A program made the translations under genes and the position numbers. Positions 5,976 to 11,252 of a stretch of 11,252 nucleotides of DNA are shown piece by piece. How positions within the stretch are numbered: position 1 is the first letter of the stretch; each line of letters opens with the position of its first letter. The DNA comes from a bacterium (GTDB lineage Bacteria > Patescibacteriota > Patescibacteriia > Patescibacteriales > GWE2-39-37). The notes under the pieces were generated by a model that saw only the letters and a program-made list of their open reading frames with translations, was not told the origin of the DNA and did not search any database. The DNA lies in NCBI GenBank assembly GCA_021786695.1, contig JAJYMT010000023.1, positions 1-11,252 of the forward strand. The letters run 5' to 3'.

Positions 5976-6004
5976 ATTATACCACATTTGACAAAAATAT
6001 CCAA
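5976..6004 (-). promoter_or_regulatory. corA promoter
   Basis: On the minus strand: TTGGAT (6004-5999), 17 bases, TATAAT (5981-5976), preceded by TGTGG so that the -10 is of the extended TGn type. The predicted leader to the ATG at 5917 is about 50 bases. It overlaps the opposite-strand promoter at 5988-6016. Confidence 0.7.
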
Positions 6005-6016
6005 AAGTTTTATCTT
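5988..6016 (+). promoter_or_regulatory. Divergent promoter for the glutamate-5-kinase-like gene
   Basis: TTGACA (5988-5993), a 17-base spacer, then TATCTT (6011-6016). The -35 is perfect and the -10 is fair. Transcription would start near 6023, so only the TTG start at 6071 would be translated. The element shares bases with the corA promoter, so polymerase could not occupy both at once. Confidence 0.6.
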
Positions 6017-6070
6017 GGATTGATTGCTTATCAGCGATCTTTCGGAAATATATTCCAAAGGGGGAAAACA

Positions 6071-6847
6071 TTGGGAAACGCGAAGAAAAAACTGGTGAAC
6101 GGCAGGACGGTTTACGGCATCAAGGTCGGTTCGGCCACGGTGGTGCGTGCGCAGTGGGACCGGCGCGAAAAGGAGGTCGGACCGGACCAGGGCTTCATCA
6201 ACCGTCTGTGCGACCAGATCCACCAGTTGATAACCCTGGGTTACCAGCCGTTCCTGGTCACCTCGGGCGCGGTGGCGAGCGACCAGAAACGCCATCGCTC
6301 GCGTAATCTGCGAGCGGCAGTCGGACAGAACCGGCTGATGAACCTTTACACCAAACCGCTCCACGAGTTCGGTCTGGAGCCGGCGCAGTTCCTCTTGACC
6401 GCCAGGTATCTCGACGAATCGCCGGTGCTCAAAAACACCTTGAACGAAGCGCTGGCCGAGGGCGTGGTGCCGATCATCAACGCCAACGACACGGTCGATG
6501 ATAAGGAGATGCAGGCGCTCGGCGATTACGCGGATAACGACAATCTGTTTTTCCGCGTCTGCGAACTGGTAGGGGCGCCGATCGCCACCATCGGCTTCGA
6601 CCAGCCGGGGCTCTTGGACGACAGGCGCCAGGTGATCCACCAGGTCCGTTTGCACGAGGTGCCGGCGATCCTGGAACGATTGAAGGGCCGCAGCAGGAAG
6701 AAGAAAGGCATCTACACCAAGGTCGAGACCCTGGCCAAGTTGGCCGCGGTCGGCGTCAGAACGACTTTAGTGCCCGGACGCGAGCGCAACAGCTTCGTCC
6801 GCGCCGTGGAGGGCGAAAAGGATTTCGGCACAGTGTTCTTGCCGTAG
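6071..6847 (+). CDS. proB: Glutamate 5-kinase-like amino acid kinase, divergent, no PUA domain
   Basis: Glutamate 5-kinase phosphorylates glutamate as the first step of proline synthesis. This 258-residue protein covers only the kinase domain; the E. coli enzyme has an extra C-terminal PUA domain. Family landmarks: YGIKVGSATVV (phosphate loop with Lys), FLVTSGAVAS, AAVGQNRLM, FLLTARYLDE, NTLNEALAEGVVPIINANDTV, GDYADNDNL, and the C-terminal block KKKGIYTKVETLAKLAAVGVRTTLVPG. Several signatures are altered: the GTGGM loop reads KKKGI, TDxxGLYTxDPR is reduced to FDQPGLLDDRRQ, and NEND is NAND. No proA is in view. So the fold is firm, but activity as a glutamate kinase is uncertain; it could act on another substrate. 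TTG at 6071 is chosen because AAAGGGGG (6057-6064) lies six bases upstream; an earlier in-frame TTG at 6020 falls at the promoter. TAG stop, then a terminator. Confidence 0.82.
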   Translation: MGNAKKKLVNGRTVYGIKVGSATVVRAQWDRREKEVGPDQGFINRLCDQIHQLITLGYQPFLVTSGAVASDQKRHRSRNLRAAVGQNRLMNLYTKPLHEFGLEPAQFLLTARYLDESPVLKNTLNEALAEGVVPIINANDTVDDKEMQALGDYADNDNLFFRVCELVGAPIATIGFDQPGLLDDRRQVIHQVRLHEVPAILERLKGRSRKKKGIYTKVETLAKLAAVGVRTTLVPGRERNSFVRAVEGEKDFGTVFLP

Positions 6848-6855
6848 AAACCGGA

Positions 6856-6906
6856 ACCGCCCCGCCCCGCCCCGCAAAATGCGGGGCCGGGCCGGGCGGT
6901 TTTTTT
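6856..6906 (+). terminator. Strong intrinsic terminator after the kinase gene
   Basis: ACCGCCCCGCCCCGCCCCGCA (6856-6876) pairs with TGCGGGGCCGGGCCGGGCGGT (6880-6900) except for two C-C mismatches spaced five bases apart. The loop is AAA and seven T follow from 6900. The left arm is a run of GCCCC units. This isolates the kinase gene from the promoter immediately downstream. Confidence 0.9.
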
Positions 6907-6921
6907 AATTCCGCTGTTTTG

Positions 6922-6930
6922 TGGTATAAT
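6922..6930 (+). promoter_or_regulatory. Extended -10 promoter for the 165-aa gene
   Basis: TGGTATAAT at 6922-6930 is a perfect TATAAT with a TGn extension. The position 17 bases upstream is only a T run from the terminator, so no real -35 is visible. TGTGGTATAAT is identical to the corA -10 region. It predicts a leader of about 78 bases. Confidence 0.6.
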
Positions 6931-6943
6931 AATGTTAATAACG

Positions 6944-6991
6944 TTATCCGCCAAGAGCGGATCCGCGCTATCACCGCCGTTGGCGGGATAA
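6944..6991 (+). other. Structured 5' leader upstream of the 165-aa gene
   Basis: TTATCCGCCAA (6944-6954) pairs with TTGGCGGGATAA (6980-6991) with one bulged G. The enclosed bases hold the palindrome GCGGATCCGC. Alternative local hairpins compete: ATCCGC-CAAGA-GCGGAT and CCGCC-GTT-GGCGG. It lies between the promoter and the ATG at 7015, so it would be transcribed. It may be regulatory or a further palindromic repeat; it matches no riboswitch I recognise. Confidence 0.45.
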
Positions 6992-7014
6992 ATGCGGCAG
7001 ATGCGAATGGTTAT

Positions 7015-7512
7015 ATGCCGGATGAAAAAAAATTGAATCGCGTTGAATTGCCGCAACAACCGGAGATTAAGGAATCATTCGGCGCCATCCGCTCGCCCGA
7101 ACAGGCCAAAGAGACAGGAGGCGAATCAGCCGTCAGAAAGGACGCGGAACAGCCGGCGGCCGTCATCACCGGCGAACTTCCGACCAACCCGGCGGCCAGT
7201 ATCATCGCCGCCGGCCAGACCGCGGTCGAGACCAGGGAGCGGGAGAAGCAGATCGAGAAAATCCTCGAGATCGATCTGGCCGAGGCCTATCGTTCGATGA
7301 CGCCGGAAAAACAGCTGGAGTTCAGGACGGTGGGCGAACGGACCGCCAAAGAGATCAACCGCTTGCTTTCCGAGGCCAGGGTGCAGGCAAAGAAAATCAT
7401 CGAATTGATCATCGAGTGGCTGAAGATCATCCCGGGCGTCAGCCGCTTTTTCATCGAGCAGGAAGCGAAGATCAAGGCGGACGAGATAATGAAGATGCAT
7501 GGCCAGAAATGA
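7015..7512 (+). CDS. Conserved-looking helical protein upstream of the pilin gene, unknown function
   Basis: A 165-residue protein without a domain I can name. The first 85 or so residues are polar and rich in E, P, A and Q, and probably disordered. The rest is strongly helical and charged: TREREKQIEKILEIDLAEAYRSMTPEKQ, then ERTAKEINRLLSEARVQAKK, then an amphipathic stretch KIIELIIEWLKIIPGVSRFFIEQEAKIKADEIM. I recall similar proteins next to pilin/VirD4-type genes in Patescibacteria; that is memory, not a search result. There is no signal peptide; the hydrophobic stretch might lie on a membrane surface. The ATG at 7015 is chosen although its ribosome site is weak, because the longer frame from 6919 runs through the -10 box. 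It has its own promoter and a folded leader. TGA stop. Confidence 0.7.
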   Translation: MPDEKKLNRVELPQQPEIKESFGAIRSPEQAKETGGESAVRKDAEQPAAVITGELPTNPAASIIAAGQTAVETREREKQIEKILEIDLAEAYRSMTPEKQLEFRTVGERTAKEINRLLSEARVQAKKIIELIIEWLKIIPGVSRFFIEQEAKIKADEIMKMHGQK

Positions 7513-7536
7513 TATTTAATGCTTGCCGCCCCGATC

Positions 7537-7601
7537 AATTTAATTAAGTTAAAAATTTGTTGTCAGTTATTTTCAAATCACTAAAAAGTTAATTTAATTA
7601 A
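7537..7601. repeat. Direct repeat AATTTAATTAA in the AT-rich spacer before the pilin gene
   Basis: AATTTAATTAA occurs at 7537-7547 and 7591-7601, 54 bases apart start to start. The whole 125-base spacer (7513-7637) is very AT-rich and probably carries the pilin promoter, but I see no convincing -35/-10 pair. The repeats could be binding sites or simple AT-rich drift. Confidence 0.4.
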
Positions 7602-7637
7602 AGATAAATTTATGGAAAAGAAGAAGGGAGGTGAGAA

Positions 7638-8024
7638 ATGAAAAAAAGAATCATGACTTTAGCGGCAATCCTCGCACTGTTTTCTTTCGCGGCGATGCCG
7701 GTTTTGGCGCAAGTCGATCCGTTCGGCGGCAGAATCAATGAAATCAACACTGCTCTGGGGCTGGGCAACCAGGATCCGCGGACGACCGCAGCCAGCGTGA
7801 TCAATATTTTGATGGGCTTTTTGGGCATCATCGCGGTAGTGATCATCCTGATCGGCGGCTTCAAGTGGATGACCGCGGGCGGCGACGAAAGCAAAGTGGA
7901 AGAAGCCAAGAAATTGATGACCGCGGGCGTAATCGGTCTGGCCATCGTGCTGGCCGCCTGGGGCGTCACCATCTTCGTCTTGAACGCGCTTTTAACCGCT
8001 ACCGGCGCCACCACCACCGTCTAA
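7638..8024 (+). CDS. VirB2/TrbC-like pilin precursor
   Basis: A 128-residue small membrane protein with the VirB2/TrbC pilin architecture. It starts with a signal peptide (MKKRIMTLAAILALFSFAAMPVLA, likely cut after A24). About 25 polar residues follow, then two membrane helices: roughly 53-72 (INILMGFLGIIAVVIILIGG) and 94-116 (GVIGLAIVLAAWGVTIFVLNAL). A charged cytoplasmic loop (FKWMTAGGDESKVEEAKKL) joins them and the tail is short. In type IV secretion systems such proteins are cut, inserted in the inner membrane and assembled into a pilus. The start is fixed by a very strong ribosome site, GGGAGGTGA at 7626-7634. That strength and its place between an AT-rich spacer and a stem-loop suggest high expression. 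The VirD4-like ATPase follows, supporting a secretion or pilus role. Confidence 0.85.
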   Translation: MKKRIMTLAAILALFSFAAMPVLAQVDPFGGRINEINTALGLGNQDPRTTAASVINILMGFLGIIAVVIILIGGFKWMTAGGDESKVEEAKKLMTAGVIGLAIVLAAWGVTIFVLNALLTATGATTTV

Positions 8025-8043
8025 CCATCTCAAGTGAAGATAA

Positions 8044-8094
8044 ACTAATTATGTTTCTTGGCTTTTCGCATGCGAATCAAGAAACATAATTAGT
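8044..8094 (+). other. Perfect 17-bp stem-loop between pilin and ATPase genes
   Basis: ACTAATTATGTTTCTTG (8044-8060) is the exact reverse complement of CAAGAAACATAATTAGT (8078-8094). The loop contains a 12-bp palindrome TTCGCATGCGAA (8065-8076) that can fold by itself. No T run follows, so a simple intrinsic terminator is unlikely. In a pilin-ATPase transcript it could stabilise the pilin mRNA or limit readthrough into the ATPase gene; this is inference. Confidence 0.7.
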
Positions 8095-8143
8095 AATGTT
8101 CACTCGATTTATGAATCCAGGAGATCTACAAGGGGGCCAGAAT

Positions 8144-10666
8144 TTGAGCATGACGGGGATAGACCTTGGACTATTGCCGGTTTTTTTGTTTTGGGGCTTG
8201 TTTGTTTTTCTGGCGCTGTATTTCGTGCGCAAGACAATCAAGGCGCTGGCCTACCGCTCGAGTTATTTCGACCACGCGATCTTTTTGGTGCGCCTGCCGA
8301 AAGAAAAACCCAAAGACCAGGAGCGGGAATTGACGGTGCAGATGCTACGCGAGGAGATCGCCCGGGGCGAGACCTTGTTCGCGGCCATTGGCGGCTTGCG
8401 CGCCCAGCGGGGGCCGCGCGCCTGGCTGTTCGGGCGCCGCGACCACTTCGGCTTCGAGATCGTGGCCAGCCGGCGCAAGATCTCGTTTTATCTGGTGGCG
8501 CCTCGTCCGCAGGCGCGCTACCTGGAACAGCAGGTCCAGGCGCACTACCCGGAGGCGGTGGTGGAAGAGGTCCGCGACTACAATATTTTTACGCCCAAGT
8601 CCTCGGTCTTGGCCGGCTTCCTGGTCACCAGGCGCGACCAGATTTTTCCGTTGAAGACCTACAACAAGATGGATATCGATCCGCTCAATGCGGTGATCAA
8701 CGCAATGTCGAAGCTGGCGGAGGACGAGACCATGGCGATCCAATACTTGGTGCGCAGCGCCAAGGCCGGCTGGCACGCCAAAGCGGCGCGGGTGGTGAGC
8801 ATGGTGCACCGCGGCCGTTCGCTCAACCAGGCGCTCGCGGCCGGCGGTTTTTCCGGCTTCTGGCGCGGTCTGGCCGCGTCTTTCAAACCGGCGGAGACGG
8901 CCGCCCAGAAACAGCAGAACGATCCATACAACATCAAACGGCTGACCACCGCCGAAGAGCAGATCGTCAAGGGCATCGACGAGAAGAACGGCAAGGCCGG
9001 CCTGGACGTCAATCTGCGCCTGGTGGTGAGCGCGCCTTCGAGCGGCCAGGCGTCGCAATATTTGAGCAATCTGGTCGGCGTCTTCAGCCAGTACAACCTC
9101 TATGAATTCGGCAACAGTTTCATCAACCGTTTCACGCTCGGCTACCGGCTGGCCGGCCTGTTCACTGACCGGCTCAAACGCCGGCTGATCCGCGATTTCA
9201 TCTTCCGCCGCTTCAACGAACGGACCAGCTTTCTTCTTAATACCGAGGAGCTCGCGAGTATGTTCCACCTCCCCTTGCGCTGGACCGAGACGCCGAACAT
9301 CGTCTGGCTGACCGCCAAACACGCGACCGCGCCGGCGAATCTGCCGGAAGAAGGCATCGTACTCGGGCACAACAGCTATCGGGGCGTCACCAAGGATGTG
9401 CGGATAAAAAGGGAAGACCGTCGCCGCCATACCTATATCATCGGCAAATCCGGCACCGGCAAGTCGCAGCTGATGGCCGGCATGGCGATCCAGGACATCT
9501 CTAACGGCGAGGGCGTCTGCGTGCTTGATCCGCACGGCGACCTGATCAACGACATCTTGAAACGGATCCCGCCCGAGCGGGCCGAGGACGTGATCGTGTT
9601 TTCGCCGGCCGATTTCGAGCGGCCGCTGGCCCTGAACCTGCTCGAGTACGATGCGCGCTACCCGGAACAGAAGACCTTCGTCATCAACGAGATGATCAAG
9701 ATTTTCGACAAGTTGTATGATCTCAAGGCGACCGGCGGGCCGATCTTCGAACAGTACATGAGGAACGCCATGCTGCTCATCATGAGCCACCCGGAATCCG
9801 GCTCCACCCTGATGGAAATTCCCAGGGTCTTGGCCGATCCGGCTTTCCGCAAGATGAAATTGGACCGCTGTTCGGACCCGACGGTGGTCGATTTCTGGCG
9901 CAAAGAGGCGGAGAAGGCCGGCGGCGACGCGGCGCTGGCCAACGTGGTGCCTTACGTCACTTCCAAACTGACGCAGTTCATCTCCAACGATACGATGCGG
10001 CCGATCATCGGCCAGCAAGAGAGTTCTTTCAACCTGCGCGACATCATGGACAAGCGGAAAATCCTCCTGATCGATCTGACCAAGGGCCTGGTCGGCGAGA
10101 TGAACTCGCATCTTCTGGGCATGATCCTGGTGGGCAAGATCCTGATGGCGGCGCTCTCTCGCGCCGATATGGACGGGCAGGCGCGCAAGGATTTCTATCT
10201 TTACATCGATGAGTTCCAGAATTTCACCACCGATTCGATCAGCTCGATCCTGTCTGAGGCGCGCAAATACGGACTCAATCTGATCATCGCCCATCAGTAT
10301 CTGGGGCAACTGACGATGAAGGGTAATGACAACTCCGTACGCGACGCCGTTTTCGGCAACGTCGGTACTTGGATTCTGTTTAAGATCGGTTCGGAAGACG
10401 CGGCGGTGATGGAAAAGGAATTCGCGCCGGCTTTCAACCAGTACGACCTGATCAACGTGGAAAAATTCACCGCTTACATCAAACTGCTGATCGACAACAC
10501 CGCCTCGCGGCCGTTTTCCATGGCCACGCTCTGGCCCCTGCCGGGCGCGGTACGCGAGGAATTCCAGGACCGCATCCGCACGCTTTCCCGCCTGAAATTC
10601 GGCCAGGATCGGGAGTTGATCGAAGCGGAAATCGCGCGGCGCGGAAGAGCGTGGCAGGCGGAGTAG
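8144..10666 (+). CDS. VirD4/TraD-like type IV secretion ATPase, membrane anchored
   Basis: A protein of about 840 residues of the HerA/FtsK/VirD4 ATPase superfamily, which couples DNA or protein substrates to secretion channels. It begins with one membrane helix (about residues 8-28, LLPVFLFWGLFVFLALYFV). A roughly 380-residue domain without a recognised name follows, then the motor: HTYIIGKSGTGKS (Walker A, about 434-441), GVCVLDPHGDLIND (about 457-470), KILLIDLTKG, FYLYIDEFQNF (Walker B with D689-E690), and LNLIIAHQYLGQL. The start is uncertain. TTG at 8144 has AAGGGGG (8130-8136) seven bases upstream, the same style as the kinase gene. ATGs at 8096, 8111 and 8150 share the frame, but the first two have no clear ribosome site and 8150 is too far from the AAGGGGG. 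TAG stop. With the pilin gene it forms a minimal secretion or pilus module; no VirB4 or relaxase is in the window. Confidence 0.9.
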   Translation: MSMTGIDLGLLPVFLFWGLFVFLALYFVRKTIKALAYRSSYFDHAIFLVRLPKEKPKDQERELTVQMLREEIARGETLFAAIGGLRAQRGPRAWLFGRRDHFGFEIVASRRKISFYLVAPRPQARYLEQQVQAHYPEAVVEEVRDYNIFTPKSSVLAGFLVTRRDQIFPLKTYNKMDIDPLNAVINAMSKLAEDETMAIQYLVRSAKAGWHAKAARVVSMVHRGRSLNQALAAGGFSGFWRGLAASFKPAETAAQKQQNDPYNIKRLTTAEEQIVKGIDEKNGKAGLDVNLRLVVSAPSSGQASQYLSNLVGVFSQYNLYEFGNSFINRFTLGYRLAGLFTDRLKRRLIRDFIFRRFNERTSFLLNTEELASMFHLPLRWTETPNIVWLTAKHATAPANLPEEGIVLGHNSYRGVTKDVRIKREDRRRHTYIIGKSGTGKSQLMAGMAIQDISNGEGVCVLDPHGDLINDILKRIPPERAEDVIVFSPADFERPLALNLLEYDARYPEQKTFVINEMIKIFDKLYDLKATGGPIFEQYMRNAMLLIMSHPESGSTLMEIPRVLADPAFRKMKLDRCSDPTVVDFWRKEAEKAGGDAALANVVPYVTSKLTQFISNDTMRPIIGQQESSFNLRDIMDKRKILLIDLTKGLVGEMNSHLLGMILVGKILMAALSRADMDGQARKDFYLYIDEFQNFTTDSISSILSEARKYGLNLIIAHQYLGQLTMKGNDNSVRDAVFGNVGTWILFKIGSEDAAVMEKEFAPAFNQYDLINVEKFTAYIKLLIDNTASRPFSMATLWPLPGAVREEFQDRIRTLSRLKFGQDRELIEAEIARRGRAWQAE

Positions 10667-10671
10667 GGGTC

Positions 10672-10700
10672 TTTACAAATCATCCGAAATGAGCTTAAAT
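10672..10700 (+). promoter_or_regulatory. Possible promoter for the right-edge gene
   Basis: TTTACA (10672-10677), 17 bases, then TTAAAT (10695-10700), with TATAAA shifted slightly downstream. It is a moderate match just after the ATPase stop. It would give a leader of about 75 bases. Confidence 0.35.
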
Positions 10701-10710
10701 ATAAAAACAA

Positions 10711-10744
10711 AATCGGCCTGGACGATCGGCCTTGAGCCGCGATT
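10711..10744 (+). other. Nested inverted repeat in the leader of the right-edge gene
   Basis: AATCG (10711-10715) can pair with CGATT (10740-10744), enclosing CGGC-CTTGA-GCCG (10727-10739). ATCGGCC is repeated directly at 10712 and 10725. No T run follows. It may be leader structure; support is weak. Confidence 0.3.
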
Positions 10745-10780
10745 ATCCGGCCAATAAAAGTAAAATAAAACCATAAAACG

Positions 10781-11252
10781 ATGTTTGGCCAAAAAAATAA
10801 AAACCAAGACGACGACTCCGCCCGAGATCAGGGCCGGAAGCCGGTTGAAACAGGCGAGCCGCTAAATAAAAATAACGACGATTTCGCGGTTATTGCCAAG
10901 TCGAAATTGGTTTTGATCAAAAAATTGCTCGGCTCGATCAGGGACTCCAACCAGCAGCTTTTGGATCTTTTGTCGGGCCTGCTTTCGCCCGAAGAGGAAC
11001 AGCGGATCGGAGTCGGACAATCGGCCGACGAGACCTTCAAGCCGGCGGCGAACGGCAATTACGACAGTAAGATCATCGAAGGGGTCTTTGACGGCGAGGG
11101 CATGGTCGGTCCGGACGGCAAGCATTACAGCGTACCGGCCAACTACGCCTCCAAGTCCAAGCTGGTCGAAGGCGACATTTTGAAACTGACCATCACGGCA
11201 AACGGCACTTTCGTCTATAAGCAGATCGGACCGATCGAACGGTCCCGCCTGG
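10781..11252 (+). CDS. Conserved hypothetical protein, N-terminal part (runs off the right edge)
   Basis: 157 codons are visible and the frame is open to the window end. The first 35 residues are polar and low in complexity (MFGQKNKNQDDDSARDQGRK). A helix follows (SKLVLIKKLLGSIRDSNQQLLDLLSGLL), then a beta-rich block: SKIIEGVFDGEGMVGPDGKHY, VPANYASKSKLVEGDILKLTI, and GTFVYKQIGPIERSRL. The block has the alternation of a small beta-barrel. I recall near-identical versions as hypothetical proteins in Patescibacteria genomes, with no known function; this is memory only. The ATG at 10781 is the first after an in-frame TAA at 10766 and has no Shine-Dalgarno sequence, so initiation may be SD-independent. 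It has no signal peptide or membrane helix. Confidence 0.75.
   Translation, partial: MFGQKNKNQDDDSARDQGRKPVETGEPLNKNNDDFAVIAKSKLVLIKKLLGSIRDSNQQLLDLLSGLLSPEEEQRIGVGQSADETFKPAANGNYDSKIIEGVFDGEGMVGPDGKHYSVPANYASKSKLVEGDILKLTITANGTFVYKQIGPIERSRL

Noticed and set aside
6020..6070. Earlier TTG start of the kinase gene at 6020
   Set aside because: It sits at the predicted transcription start and has no ribosome site, whereas TTG 6071 has AAAGGGGG at good spacing.
5918..6655. N-terminal extension of corA to about 567 residues
   Set aside because: The extension is merely open frame running through the divergent promoters and antisense to the kinase gene; the normal CorA length is reached from the ATG at 5917.
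6919..7014. TTG start at 6919 for the 165-aa gene
   Set aside because: The TTG and next codons form the TATAAT box, so this part would not be in the transcript.
8345..10309. 654-codon open frame on the minus strand opposite the VirD4-like gene
   Set aside because: It lies entirely within a gene with clear Walker motifs, shows odd low-complexity composition (H, R, D, V, Q) typical of antisense to GC-rich code, and has no recognisable motif.
1..11252. Alternative genetic code (UGA or UAG as sense)
   Set aside because: TGA ends dus, the small Cys gene and the 165-aa gene; TAG ends the kinase and ATPase genes; conserved domains contain no internal stops apart from the single TAG at 2267.

Overview
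The window reads as a chromosomal segment of a Candidate Phyla Radiation (Patescibacteria, probably Parcubacteria-like) bacterium. This is an inference from gene content and style: compact genes; an MFS protein, a short helical protein and a small pilin of kinds I associate with these genomes; a large VirD4-type ATPase; and a right-edge gene whose conserved core I recall only from Patescibacteria. TAA, TAG and TGA all end recognisable genes here, so the standard bacterial code (table 11) applies and not the UGA-glycine code of Gracilibacteria/Absconditabacteria.

Layout. (1) Positions 1-4427, plus strand: a tightly packed, probably co-transcribed run of mtaB (tRNA methylthiotransferase, 5' end outside the window), cysS (cysteinyl-tRNA synthetase), an MFS-type membrane protein and dus (tRNA-dihydrouridine synthase). 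Three of the four genes serve tRNA. mtaB and dus carry palindromic, repeat-like segments inside the reading frame, exactly where extra residues interrupt conserved blocks. The MFS gene has an in-frame amber codon after 13 well-initiated codons. (2) Positions 4416-4593: an unusual block of three strong inverted repeats, two of them perfect with 23-bp arms, separating the plus-strand run from minus-strand genes. (3) Positions 4609-5917, minus strand: a 70-aa protein with two Cys pairs behind a near-consensus sigma-70 promoter, and a CorA-family channel whose GMN signature seems to be missing. (4) Positions 5976-6906: overlapping divergent promoters for corA and a divergent, PUA-less glutamate-5-kinase-like gene that ends in a strong intrinsic terminator. 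(5) Positions 6922-11252, plus strand: a type IV secretion/pilus-like module made of a 165-aa helical protein of unknown function with a structured leader, a VirB2/TrbC-like pilin with a signal peptide and two membrane segments, a long stem-loop, a VirD4/TraD-like membrane-anchored ATPase of about 840 aa, and the start of a conserved hypothetical gene.

The most interesting signals are the palindromic segments embedded in frame in mtaB and dus, the amber-interrupted N-terminus of the MFS gene, the twin perfect palindromes, the CorA homologue without a recognisable GMN, and the pilin/ATPase module with a 17-bp stem-loop between the two genes. I saw no tRNA, rRNA, CRISPR array or insertion sequence.
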